A stretch of 62,415 nucleotides of DNA from Clostridiales bacterium (GCA_017620475.1 JAFZQI010000019.1:1-62415), one strand, 5' to 3'. Numbered from the stretch's first letter, positions 27,657 through 38,724 are shown. Made by a program: numbers and translations. Notes: a model not told the origin generated them from the letters alone.

Positions 27657-29303
27657 ATGATACAGTGTGAACGCGGACATTTCTTTGATGAGAACCGTTA
27701 TACGGGATGCCCATATTGCAATCAGGCATCATCGAAACCCAGGGCAGTGACCCCGCCGGTTGCTCCTAATATGGCGATTCCTACACCGTCGTGTGGGAAG
27801 ACTGTCGCAATTGAAGGCATGGAGACAGAACCGGCAATCAGCAAAACCGTTGCCATCGAGAATTTCGAAGAAACTGCTGCGCCGGTGAATAAGACGGTGG
27901 CAATCAGCGAGCCGGCTTCGGACTTTGAGCCATCGGTTACATCTGGTCTTCCGCCAATGGCAGCACCAGCTTCCGCCCCTGTTTCCGCGCCCGCTCCGGT
28001 CGCTCCGGTACCGTCAGCGCCCTCGGCTCCTGAAGTTCCATCGGCTCCCGCACCGGCAGTTCCGTTTTCTCCGACACCGGAATTTGCCCCGGTTCCTCAG
28101 TTTTCACCGGCAGCGGCTCCGGAGACTGCTTTTACTCCGGCACCTTCTGCTGATAACACATTCGCAGCAAGTCCTGCTTTTTCTGCAGCTCCGGTTGCCC
28201 CTTCTGCATCACCGGTTTCTTCCGAGGCGGATATGAATGCAGAGATTCCGTTTACCGGTGTATCAGAAATGCCGGAGCCGATACTGACGGAGGAAATCTC
28301 CGTAGATCTTCCTGTGACAGGACTTGGCGTTTCAGATGATCCGAAACCGATCATAAAAGAAGAAACGTATTATCAGCCTTCTGACCGTCCATATGCTGTA
28401 ACCGGTCTTGGCGTGAAAGAGAATCCGACACCGATCCCGAATGATATCGGGGCGACTTTCCCGATACCGTCTGAAGGCGGAGAATCCGCGGCTGCCGGAC
28501 AGCCCGGTCAGGCTGAGGCGGCGGCCTTTGCTGCATTTGGTTTCCCGGGAGGACCAATCCCGGGTATGATGCCCGGCACTCCTATGCCGGGAGCACCGAT
28601 GCCTGGCGCTGCTATGCCCGGCGCACCAATGCCGGGGGCTCCGATGCCCGGAACTTCGATTCCGGTAGCTCCAGCACCTGCTGTTGAGTCTGCTGCTCCG
28701 GCAGTTGAGGATATGCCTGTACCTACTGTAGAAGATATCCCGGCTTCTCCCGTTGAAGCGGAAATCCCGGCTTCTCCGGCAGAAACACAAATCCCTGCTG
28801 AAACCATAGTGGAACCTTCTGTAGAAAGCGTTGCTCCTGCTGTCGAGAATCCTCAGATTCCGGCTCCCATGGAGCATCCAGTAACGGCTCCGGTTTTTGT
28901 TGAAGCCAAGCCACGTGATCCGAATGCAACGGTTTCCATGACCGAGTCGGATATGGATTATCTGCCTCGTGTACATGCCCGTGCCTTCCTTGTTTGTGTC
29001 GATGGACCAATGACGGGGGCAAGCTTCGTGTTCCAGGAGAATAAGGCAATCATCGGACGTCAGAAGAACTATGAGATTGCGCTTTTCCGTGATAATTCCG
29101 TTTCCCGTAGCCCACATGCAATCATCACATACAACAAAGATACTCTTCGTTATGTGATTGCTCAAGGAGATTCTGAGAAACGAGTCTCGGTGAATGGAAC
29201 ATTTATCAATGCGGAACAGGAGATTAAGCTTTACGATATTATCGGTATCGGTCAGACACGAATCCTGTTTATCCCTGTATGCAGTGAGAAGTTCGCATGG
29301 TAA
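27657..29303 (+). CDS. zinc-ribbon/FHA adaptor protein with Pro/Ala-rich linker
   Basis: The 548-residue protein starts with a small zinc-ribbon-like motif (C4, H8, C18, C21), followed by a long disordered Pro/Ala/Ser linker, and ends with an FHA domain (about 440-545) containing the phosphothreonine-binding blocks IIGRQ, SRSPHA and VNGTFI. The linker carries three KTVAI motifs with threonines at 49, 64 and 80, three longer repeats ending in Pro-x-Pro-Ile (about 197-265), and a five-residue MPGAP repeat. A further Thr at 425 (NATVSM) lies just before the FHA domain, where GarA-type regulators are phosphorylated. Probably the cytoplasmic target or hub of the kinase at 32300. The stop overlaps the next gene. 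Confidence 0.85.
   Translation: MIQCERGHFFDENRYTGCPYCNQASSKPRAVTPPVAPNMAIPTPSCGKTVAIEGMETEPAISKTVAIENFEETAAPVNKTVAISEPASDFEPSVTSGLPPMAAPASAPVSAPAPVAPVPSAPSAPEVPSAPAPAVPFSPTPEFAPVPQFSPAAAPETAFTPAPSADNTFAASPAFSAAPVAPSASPVSSEADMNAEIPFTGVSEMPEPILTEEISVDLPVTGLGVSDDPKPIIKEETYYQPSDRPYAVTGLGVKENPTPIPNDIGATFPIPSEGGESAAAGQPGQAEAAAFAAFGFPGGPIPGMMPGTPMPGAPMPGAAMPGAPMPGAPMPGTSIPVAPAPAVESAAPAVEDMPVPTVEDIPASPVEAEIPASPAETQIPAETIVEPSVESVAPAVENPQIPAPMEHPVTAPVFVEAKPRDPNATVSMTESDMDYLPRVHARAFLVCVDGPMTGASFVFQENKAIIGRQKNYEIALFRDNSVSRSPHAIITYNKDTLRYVIAQGDSEKRVSVNGTFINAEQEIKLYDIIGIGQTRILFIPVCSEKFAW
28569..28658 (+). repeat. 15-bp tandem repeat coding for MPGAP units
   Basis: Six imperfect 15-bp units each begin ATGCC and encode Met-Pro-Gly-Ala/Thr-x. 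The repeat lies in the disordered linker of the FHA protein. Confidence 0.85.
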
Positions 29304-30229
29304 TTGATGTGGAGAAAGTTTGGAAAGCCTTTGCTGATTATATCTTCAGAATGCGATGGATATTCGCAGGCTGTCTAATTGTGATTGCTGTTTTCCTTGT
29401 AATCCATATTCTCCTTAAGCGTGGAAGGAAAACGAAGTCGGCGCCTTCGCCTGATACTCCTGCGCCTTCCGGTATGAGTATGGACAATGGAAGATTCCGG
29501 ATAGAAATCGGGAATTGTCAGGGAACAGGTGAACGGGAAGAGCAGCAGGATGCTTTTGCCTTTTCTCCCAGTTCGAAGTGGAAGGATAAGGGATTCCTTG
29601 CTGTCCTTTGTGACGGGATGGGTGGATTGGACGCCGGTGCAACGATCTCCAATAAACTGGTATCCGATATTATTGCCGAGTTTCCGTATTCTTTTGAAGA
29701 ACTTAAGGATGGATGGATCCTGGATTCCCTTTCTAATGAGATATTCCAGAACTATGCCGGAAGAGGCGGGACCACCGTCATTATCACATACCTGAAGGAT
29801 GACAGGATGTGGTTTGCATCGGTAGGAGACAGTGATCTTCTGCTTTTGCGGGATGGACGCATCTATCCCATGAATGTACGGCAGGAGTACGGGAACACAC
29901 TTCTTGCCAAGGCTTTAGATGATGCGGTTTCCGTAGAACAGGCACTGACCAATAAAGATGCTCCTGCGCTTACTGAGTTCATGGGGGCAAAGAGTGCCAA
30001 TCCGGATTATTCGCTTGTTCCCTGGGAAGTAAGAGATAATGATGTGTATTTGTTGTGCTCGGACGGAATCAGTGATACCCTTTCTTTTGATGAGATCCGG
30101 GATGCAATGTGCCATAGCCCTTCGGAATGCGCAGAGCTTCTGGAAAAAGGTATCATGAAGAAGAATAAACGTTTTCAGGATAACTACACGGCAATCGTAT
30201 TTGCTGTGCATGAAATAGGAGGTAAGTAG
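29297..30229 (+). CDS. membrane-anchored PP2C-family protein phosphatase
   Basis: Predicted metal-dependent Ser/Thr phosphatase. The 310-residue protein has one transmembrane helix (about 20-41) and a cytoplasmic PP2C domain (about 65-305). Metal-binding motifs are EEQQDAF near 80, CDGMGG near 105, SVGDSDLLLLR near 175, CSDGISD near 255 and DNYTAIVF near the end. The usual RxxNQD motif is changed to REEQQD. The start overlaps the FHA gene by 7 bp. It is the natural antagonist of the kinase encoded downstream. Confidence 0.9.
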   Translation: MVIDVEKVWKAFADYIFRMRWIFAGCLIVIAVFLVIHILLKRGRKTKSAPSPDTPAPSGMSMDNGRFRIEIGNCQGTGEREEQQDAFAFSPSSKWKDKGFLAVLCDGMGGLDAGATISNKLVSDIIAEFPYSFEELKDGWILDSLSNEIFQNYAGRGGTTVIITYLKDDRMWFASVGDSDLLLLRDGRIYPMNVRQEYGNTLLAKALDDAVSVEQALTNKDAPALTEFMGAKSANPDYSLVPWEVRDNDVYLLCSDGISDTLSFDEIRDAMCHSPSECAELLEKGIMKKNKRFQDNYTAIVFAVHEIGGK

Positions 30230-30230
30230 T

Positions 30231-31586
30231 ATGAAGTGGGTAAGAAGGATTTTCATGTTCCTCTTGATTCTGGCGATTGCCGGCTCCGGAGTAATGGCTT
30301 TCCTGTCATTCAAGCCGTGGCGTGATGCAACCGATGAATTGAACGAGGTGAAAAGTGAAAAGTTTGTGGCTGAGGACGTAAAGAAAGGCTTTACACCTCA
30401 GGAGAACCAGCAATCAGTTGCTTTTGTATTCTGCAGCAGCTCGGATGGTTCCTGGTCCGCGGGTTCATCTTATGCAGTAGGTGATCCGGACGGTAAAGTA
30501 CAGTATTTTGTAACCAATGGTCATGTGGTTATGGATCATATGGTAAACGGATACGATATTCAGATTTTCTTTGATGATCTGGAAAGTGTTGTTCCGGAAG
30601 TCATTTTCTATGAGTTCGATTCCGCGCTGGATATGGCGATCCTGAAACTGCCGGAGCCGACATCCGCCCGTAAAGCCGTTGTTATCCGTGAAGCTTCTGA
30701 AGTAGCTACCGGTGAGAAGTGTACAGCCATCGGATATCCGGACAAGGCTATGGACTTTGACGGTAACTTCAAAGGCGATATCGCCGGTCAGACGGTTTCC
30801 AGCGGTGTTATCTCGAAGGTTGACTTTGTTCCGTCCGCTGTCGGATTCAATTACAAGACATTCCAGCACGACTCTTTCATTTCCCATGGTAATTCCGGCG
30901 GACCGCTCCTCGACGAGAACGGTTTCCTGATCGGTATGAATACACTGGGTAATCCGGAATCGGAAAGTGTAAACTATGCCATCACATCCAATGAAATTAC
31001 CGCAAAACTGGATGAGTACGGTGTGGATTATGTAACCAGCAAGGATTATCTTAAGGCATTTGACAAAGAAGTGGCTGCAGATCAGAAGAAGTTTGATAAG
31101 AAGCATAATGCGGCTGTAGAGGATGCAGAAGCAGAGGTAACCGAAACCAGAAACAAGTTCTTCCTCTTCGTAATCATTGCAGCAGTATGTGCAGTCGTTC
31201 TCTTGATCCTCTTCATCGTCGGAAATAAGAAAGTCGTCATGGTTGGCGAGCAGGATGATGGAAAGAAGTCATATCTCTATTGCATCAAGGGTGTTTTCGC
31301 CGGACAGCAGTATGAGATCACCGGTCAAACGATGACCATCGGCCGTGATCAGCACTCTTGTACGATCGTTTTCCCGGAAGACACCCCGGGTATCAGTTCT
31401 AACCATTGCTCGATCTATTTCGATGCAAGAACCAAAGCCTTTGTTCTTACGGACAACGGTTCAACATATGGCACATATCTGAGTGACGGACGCAAACTTA
31501 CCAAGGGCGTTCCGGAACAGCTCCTGCCGGGTTCGACTTTTGCTCTGGCAGATAAGGCAAACGAGTTTAAGGTAGACAGAGAATAA
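30231..31586 (+). CDS. transmembrane trypsin-like serine protease fused to a cytoplasmic FHA domain
   Basis: The 451-residue protein has an N-terminal helix (about 6-27), a DegP/trypsin-like protease domain (about 50-265) with the triad H98 (TNGHVV), D134 (DSALDMAI) and S222 (HGNSGGP), a charged segment, a second helix (about 306-330) and a C-terminal FHA domain (about 355-445; IGRDQ, SSNHC, NGSTYGT). Two helices put both ends in the cytoplasm and the protease outside, so the FHA domain could sense phosphothreonine inside and influence proteolysis outside, or the reverse. No PDZ domain is present, unlike HtrA. GGAGG precedes the ATG. Confidence 0.9.
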   Translation: MKWVRRIFMFLLILAIAGSGVMAFLSFKPWRDATDELNEVKSEKFVAEDVKKGFTPQENQQSVAFVFCSSSDGSWSAGSSYAVGDPDGKVQYFVTNGHVVMDHMVNGYDIQIFFDDLESVVPEVIFYEFDSALDMAILKLPEPTSARKAVVIREASEVATGEKCTAIGYPDKAMDFDGNFKGDIAGQTVSSGVISKVDFVPSAVGFNYKTFQHDSFISHGNSGGPLLDENGFLIGMNTLGNPESESVNYAITSNEITAKLDEYGVDYVTSKDYLKAFDKEVAADQKKFDKKHNAAVEDAEAEVTETRNKFFLFVIIAAVCAVVLLILFIVGNKKVVMVGEQDDGKKSYLYCIKGVFAGQQYEITGQTMTIGRDQHSCTIVFPEDTPGISSNHCSIYFDARTKAFVLTDNGSTYGTYLSDGRKLTKGVPEQLLPGSTFALADKANEFKVDRE

Positions 31587-31587
31587 G

Positions 31588-32295
31588 ATGAATCATTATT
31601 CGTACACCAATGTTGGCGGCCACGAGCCGAACTGCGACTATTCACAGGTCGTTGAACATGACGATCAGGTTTTGATCGTTCTTTGTGACGGACTTAATGG
31701 TCTGCCAAATGGTGACATGGCGGCAAAGATCATAGCAGAAGCGGCAATGGGGGCTTTCCTGGAAGGGGAAGCTCCTGCTGACGCTTGCAGGATAGCAAAT
31801 CAGAAATTCCGTGACATGCAATTTGATAATGTGGAATTGCGAAGAGCGGGAGCCACGATCTGTGCCGTTAAGATACAAGATGGGAAGTGTTCCTGGGCAA
31901 ATGTCGGGGATTCACACATTTACCACTTCTCTAAAGGAACACTTAAGCATCATTCGGTAGATGATACCCCCACATACAGAGCCTTTGAACGAGGTGAAAT
32001 CGATTATGAGGCGATCCGAGAGAAATCAGACCGCACCGGTATGAGCATCTGCGTGGGACAGGCGGAAACGATCACTCCGCATGAGGAATCTTTCGATATG
32101 GCCGACGGAGACGGCATCATTGTCTGTTCGGATGGTTTCTGGGAATATGTTTATGAGACGGAAATGCTCATTGATCTTCACAAATCCTTTAATGCGAAGG
32201 ATTGGGCCCGGAAAATGCTTCTACGCATGATACAGAGAAATCGTCTGCAGGGCGATAATATCACTTTGATCACATACATGAGACTGGCAGGATAA
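31588..32295 (+). CDS. soluble PP2C-family protein phosphatase
   Basis: The 235-residue protein is a compact PP2C domain without a membrane helix. Motifs are CDGLNG near residue 33, NVGDSHIYHF near 107, CSDGFWEYV near 181 and GDNITLI near the C-terminus. The first motif, usually NxDxxx, reads NCDYSQ. It starts 1 bp after the stop of the protease gene and ends 4 bp before the kinase gene, so translation is probably coupled. It is distinct in sequence from the membrane-anchored PP2C two genes upstream; having both suggests separate membrane and cytosolic substrates. Confidence 0.9.
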   Translation: MNHYSYTNVGGHEPNCDYSQVVEHDDQVLIVLCDGLNGLPNGDMAAKIIAEAAMGAFLEGEAPADACRIANQKFRDMQFDNVELRRAGATICAVKIQDGKCSWANVGDSHIYHFSKGTLKHHSVDDTPTYRAFERGEIDYEAIREKSDRTGMSICVGQAETITPHEESFDMADGDGIIVCSDGFWEYVYETEMLIDLHKSFNAKDWARKMLLRMIQRNRLQGDNITLITYMRLAG

Positions 32296-32299
32296 AAGC

Positions 32300-34690
32300 A
32301 TGGATACAAGCAAACTTTGTTACGGATGTTTCGGAGAGCACGATGGCGTAGGCCCTTGTCCGCATTGCGGGTTTGACCTGGCTACTGCTAAGCATCCGTT
32401 TGTTGCACTTCCCATCGGAACGATCCTTAACGGCAGGTATCTCACCGGCCGTGTACTCGGCGTCGGTGGTTTCGGTGTAACGTATCTCGCTTTCGATATG
32501 ACATTGGAAATCAATGTGGCTATCAAGGAGTTCCTGCCGTCCGGTATCGCACTTCGAGACGCAGACCGTTACACAATGACCGTCAGTTCCCCCGAAGAAC
32601 AGCCTAAATTCGATACCGGAGCCACCAAATTCCTTGATGAAGCAAGACTTCTTGCCAAACTCCGTGATGTTCCGAATGTCGTAACCGTACAGGATTATTT
32701 CCGTGAGAATAACACGGCTTACTTCGTTATGGAATATATCGAAGGCGTGGATCTGATGAAGTACACCCAGTCGAAAGGCGGAAAGCTTTCTTTCAACGAA
32801 GCTTTGTATCTGATCCTTCCGATTATCAATTCACTTGCCCATGTACATGCACACAATCTCCTACATCGTGATATCAGTCCCGACAACATTGTAGTCATGA
32901 AGAACGGTTCGACCCGTCTTCTGGATTTCGGTGCAGCACGACTGGCGATCGATTCGGAAAAAAGTAAATCGATCATCCTCAAACATGGATTCGCTCCTGA
33001 AGAACAATACCGTAAACATGGTAATCAGGGACCCTGGTCAGATGAATATGCTCTGGCCGCGACAATGTATCTGATCATGACCGGCGTCATGCCGCCTGAT
33101 GCAATCGAACGAGTCCACGAAGATACTTTGGTACCTCCTATTCAGCTTGGCGTGGATATTCCGCAGTATGCCAATGATGCTTTGATGAAAGCACTGTCTG
33201 TTAATGCTTCCGGCCGTTTCCCGGACATGGCTTCTTTCTCCGAGGCCCTGACAGGAAGGAAGATCACGGCTCCGGCTTCTCCGTATTCACTGCCTGTAGC
33301 CGGAAGCGATTCCGGTGATGTACTTCCTACAGCCGCGACAGGCGTAATGGAAGGGAACATGGTGCAGGGAAAGACCGTGGCTATGGATCAGGAGGGGGCA
33401 GGTTTTACTCCTCAGAAAATGCTTTCGCCGTCGATCCTTGCCGGTTCGGTGTCAGAAGAGCAGCAGCCTTCTGGAGAACAGGAGATCGTCAAACCCAAAG
33501 CGAAGAAAAAGAGTATCTGGAAACGTCCTTTGACCTACATTGTGGCAGGCATCGTAGCGCTCGCAGGTGCAGCGGTACCGGTCGGATATTATATTTCCCA
33601 GAACTACGAATGGGGAGAAGTAGAAGAAGAAACGACGAAGAAAACCAGTAAGAATACTAAAAAAACGAGCAAGACAACGCCAACCACGAGTGAAGAAACG
33701 ATTCCTGATCCGGAAATCTCCGACAATGGAGAGTTAATCACTTACAACGACAAATCCCGTCTTTTCAGCGTCTCTGCGGCTTCGAATTACAAGTTTGAAA
33801 ACAAAAACGGTCTTTTCTGTCTTGTGCGTGAGGATGGAGAATGCTCCGTATATACGGATATGATCACCTCGATGAATGACTGCCGGATCGATTCCCTATG
33901 TGATTTTGTTGCCCAAAGTGACGAGATTATCAGCGCGTATGTCACGGATACACTTGGATTCCAGGATATGGAACTGTCCTCGGATGATTTTACCGTGGTC
34001 ACCCTTGCAGGAAACACCTGTGCTCTTGAATACGACGGATCGGCCATCCGTAACGGAAAGCGGATCGATCTGACTTTCCTTGTCGCGGAAAGAAAAGAAG
34101 ATAAGGGTGTATTCATCGATTGCGGTGTCATGCCGCTTGATGAGAACAACATGTACTCCGGTAGCGACTGGGATGAGATCAAGGCGATTCTGGTCAGTTT
34201 CTGTGAAGCCTCGCAGAAAGAAAGCGATTATATCTATTTTGACGAGCCCGGAGTTCCTCATTTCCTGTACCGCAAGTCATCTGTCGAGTCGGCACAGGCC
34301 CGGACAATGGGTAATAGCATAGACTTCTATGAGCTCTCCTTCAAGGATATAGGAAGTAAGGAAGACCGCGTTTTCCTGGTGCCTCTGGGTAATCAGTCTT
34401 CTATCACGGTTGCATGTACGAGCTTTGAGCAGGCGCTTGGTTCGGAATATAAGATCGGCGGGTATTCCTCGGTGACGCCTACCGTTCGAAAAGAACTGGA
34501 AATGCGCATTCGTGATTATGCACTGACGAGGATCGATGATGAAGATGGCAAGACACTGCAGTGTACCGCATGCGTAATCAATTTCAGCGGTACTTATTAT
34601 GCAGTGGTCGCAATCTGTGATGATGAGGCATCGATGGAAAGAATCGCTCTTGATTTTACCCTGGTGGTGAAATCTCTGACCGACTATTAA
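32300..34690 (+). CDS. zinc-ribbon transmembrane Ser/Thr protein kinase
   Basis: The 796-residue protein starts with a C4 zinc ribbon (C7, C10, C20, C23), followed by a Hanks-type kinase domain (about 46-325), a juxtamembrane linker, one transmembrane helix (about 411-432), a Thr/Lys-rich spacer and a large extracytoplasmic domain (about 475-796) that is not PASTA. Catalytic features are the GVGGFG loop (54-59), K76, HRD (189-191), N196 and DFG (209-211). The catalytic loop reads HRDISPDN, so the usual Lys of HRDxK is Ser193. A KTVAM motif with T359 lies in the linker, like those in the FHA protein. It probably phosphorylates that protein and itself. Confidence 0.92.
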   Translation: MDTSKLCYGCFGEHDGVGPCPHCGFDLATAKHPFVALPIGTILNGRYLTGRVLGVGGFGVTYLAFDMTLEINVAIKEFLPSGIALRDADRYTMTVSSPEEQPKFDTGATKFLDEARLLAKLRDVPNVVTVQDYFRENNTAYFVMEYIEGVDLMKYTQSKGGKLSFNEALYLILPIINSLAHVHAHNLLHRDISPDNIVVMKNGSTRLLDFGAARLAIDSEKSKSIILKHGFAPEEQYRKHGNQGPWSDEYALAATMYLIMTGVMPPDAIERVHEDTLVPPIQLGVDIPQYANDALMKALSVNASGRFPDMASFSEALTGRKITAPASPYSLPVAGSDSGDVLPTAATGVMEGNMVQGKTVAMDQEGAGFTPQKMLSPSILAGSVSEEQQPSGEQEIVKPKAKKKSIWKRPLTYIVAGIVALAGAAVPVGYYISQNYEWGEVEEETTKKTSKNTKKTSKTTPTTSEETIPDPEISDNGELITYNDKSRLFSVSAASNYKFENKNGLFCLVREDGECSVYTDMITSMNDCRIDSLCDFVAQSDEIISAYVTDTLGFQDMELSSDDFTVVTLAGNTCALEYDGSAIRNGKRIDLTFLVAERKEDKGVFIDCGVMPLDENNMYSGSDWDEIKAILVSFCEASQKESDYIYFDEPGVPHFLYRKSSVESAQARTMGNSIDFYELSFKDIGSKEDRVFLVPLGNQSSITVACTSFEQALGSEYKIGGYSSVTPTVRKELEMRIRDYALTRIDDEDGKTLQCTACVINFSGTYYAVVAICDDEASMERIALDFTLVVKSLTDY

Positions 34691-34696
34691 TTCCGT

Positions 34697-36885
<2,189 letters not shown>

Positions 36886-36893
36886 AGCCTAGT

Positions 36894-36922
36894 ATTATAA
36901 TAGCAATTGACTGCCGTGTATA
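36894..36922 (-). promoter_or_regulatory. queA promoter, predicted leaderless start
   Basis: On the minus strand TATACA (36922-36917), 17-bp spacer, TATAAT (36899-36894). The A of the queA ATG lies at the expected initiation position. Confidence 0.65.
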
Positions 36923-36936
36923 GTAGGTGGTATGAT
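36907..36936 (+). promoter_or_regulatory. dapA promoter, overlapping the queA promoter
   Basis: TTGACT (36907-36912), 18-bp spacer, TATGAT (36931-36936). Its -35 box lies within the spacer of the divergent queA promoter, so polymerase could not occupy both at once. Confidence 0.7.
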
Positions 36937-37010
36937 TTTATGAGGTTTTCGATTCACCATAGTGGTGCTTCAAAACACTTGAAATATCAAAAGAAATGGA
37001 GGCATGAGTT

Positions 37011-37904
37011 ATGAAGAAGCCCGTTTTTGTCGGTTCGGCTGTCGCCCTGATCACACCCTTTAACGAAGGAGGTGTGGATACCAAAAAACTTCAGGCTTTG
37101 ATCGACTTCCATTTAGCACATAAGACAGATGCCATCGTAGTCGCAGCGACTACAGGTGAAGCAGCGACTATGCCGGATGAAGAGCACCTTGCTACGATCC
37201 GGGAAGTGGTTGAGTATGTCAACGGACGTGTCCCGGTTATTGCCGGTACCGGAAGCAATGATACAGCTCATGGAATCAAGCTGGCAAGGGAAGCTACCGC
37301 AATAGGTGCAGATGCACTTCTGGCAGTTACTCCCTACTACAACAAGACTTCTCAGGAGGGTATCTTCCGTCACTTTAAGGCTACCGCTGAAGCGACGAAC
37401 CTGCCGATCATTGTGTACAATGTTCCTTCCAGAACGAATCTGAACATTGCACCTTCGACCTACAAGAGACTTTCTGAAATCGAGAATATCGTAGGTGTTA
37501 AGGAATGTAATATGAGCCAGGTACCGGAGACGGTATGCCTTTGCGGTGATGATCTGGTTCTGTATTCAGGTGAAGACGGTCTGGTAGTCCCGCTTCTGGC
37601 GATGGGCGGCAAGGGCGTGATCTCTGTTGCATCCCATATTGTTCCGGAGACGATGCATAACATGGTAGAAGCTTTCCTTAGCGGAGACATTAAGGGCGCG
37701 GCGAAGATGCAGGCGGATATCATCCCGCTTTGTAAGGCATTGTTCTCGGATGTCAATCCGATCCCGGTGAAGGAAGCCCTGAACATCCTCGGATGGAATG
37801 TCGGCTCCTGCCGTATGCCGCTTTGCGATATGAGTGAAGAAGGTAAGGCGCAGCTTGCTGAAACACTGAAGAAGTACGATCTGTCCTTCCACACGAATGC
37901 ATGA
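37011..37904 (+). CDS. dapA: 4-hydroxy-tetrahydrodipicolinate synthase
   Basis: Condenses pyruvate with aspartate semialdehyde, the first committed step of the lysine/diaminopimelate pathway. The 297-residue TIM-barrel protein has TTGEAATM near residue 45, the tyrosine-containing YNVPSRTN near 136 and the Schiff-base lysine in GVKECN near 163. GGAGG (36998-37002) lies 8 nt before the ATG. It heads a lysine-pathway pair with dapB; aspartate kinase is elsewhere (48628). Confidence 0.97.
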   Translation: MKKPVFVGSAVALITPFNEGGVDTKKLQALIDFHLAHKTDAIVVAATTGEAATMPDEEHLATIREVVEYVNGRVPVIAGTGSNDTAHGIKLAREATAIGADALLAVTPYYNKTSQEGIFRHFKATAEATNLPIIVYNVPSRTNLNIAPSTYKRLSEIENIVGVKECNMSQVPETVCLCGDDLVLYSGEDGLVVPLLAMGGKGVISVASHIVPETMHNMVEAFLSGDIKGAAKMQADIIPLCKALFSDVNPIPVKEALNILGWNVGSCRMPLCDMSEEGKAQLAETLKKYDLSFHTNA

Positions 37905-37962
37905 TCCGCTGCCGGGCGCCCCGGCGCTCTTACATGTGTGAAATAACGAAAGAGAGAAATAT

Positions 37963-38724
37963 ATGTCTGAAGTAAGAATATTCCTTAGCGGCTGTATGGG
38001 CCGTATGGGCCGTGTAATCACGGAAATGTGCAGTGAATACGATGATACGGTCATCGTAGCAGGTTCGGATGTGGTTGTGAATCCGAATTCCACATATCCG
38101 ATTTACAAAGATCCGATGGAGTGCAAGGAAGAATTTGATGTGATCATCGATTTTTCCCACGTAAGTGCATTTGCAGGGATCACGAAACTTGCGGAGATCA
38201 AGAATAAACCGATCGTGATGTGTACAACCGGCCTTTCGGCAGAACAGAAGGAGGAACTTTCTGCGCTGTCGGAGAAGGTGGGTGTCTTCTATTCCGGAAA
38301 CATGTCGCTAGGTATCAATGTGCTGATCAATCTGGTAAAGAAAGCCGCAGCGCAGCTCTACCCGGATTTTGATATCGAGCTTGTGGAGGAACATCACAAT
38401 AAGAAACTGGATGCCCCGTCCGGTACGGCTTTGATGATCGCCGACGCGATGAACAAGACTCTGGATGACCAGCTTGAGTATGTTTATGAGCGTCAGTCGA
38501 AAAGACAAAAGCGCGAGAAAAAGGAATTGGGTATTCATTCGATCCGTGGCGGGAATATCGTAGGTGAACATAAGGTCATGTTCATCGGCGGGGAAGAGAT
38601 TTTGACGATCTCTCATAGTGCCCAGACAAGAAGCGTTTTCGGAAGAGGCGCGGTAACGGCGGCGAAATATATGCTCGGCAAGGGACCGGGTATGTACGAT
38701 ATGCAGGATATGCTCGGGGATTGA
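37963..38724 (+). CDS. dapB: 4-hydroxy-tetrahydrodipicolinate reductase
   Basis: Reduces the DapA product with NAD(P)H. The 253-residue protein has an N-terminal Rossmann motif (SGCMGRMGRV, near 6-15), the catalytic HHNKKLDAPSGTA block near 140-152 and IHSIRGGNIVGEH near 192. A weak GAGAG site precedes the ATG. Located 58 bp after dapA, presumably cotranscribed. Confidence 0.96.
   Translation: MSEVRIFLSGCMGRMGRVITEMCSEYDDTVIVAGSDVVVNPNSTYPIYKDPMECKEEFDVIIDFSHVSAFAGITKLAEIKNKPIVMCTTGLSAEQKEELSALSEKVGVFYSGNMSLGINVLINLVKKAAAQLYPDFDIELVEEHHNKKLDAPSGTALMIADAMNKTLDDQLEYVYERQSKRQKREKKELGIHSIRGGNIVGEHKVMFIGGEEILTISHSAQTRSVFGRGAVTAAKYMLGKGPGMYDMQDMLGD

Noticed and set aside
28569..28658. Possible CRISPR-like repeat array
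   Set aside because: The 15-bp units are contiguous, without spacers, in frame, and encode a Pro-Gly linker repeat.
28332..29165. 277-residue minus-strand frame rich in Ser and Arg opposite the FHA protein
   Set aside because: Composition mirrors the Pro/Ala repeats of the real gene; no start signal.
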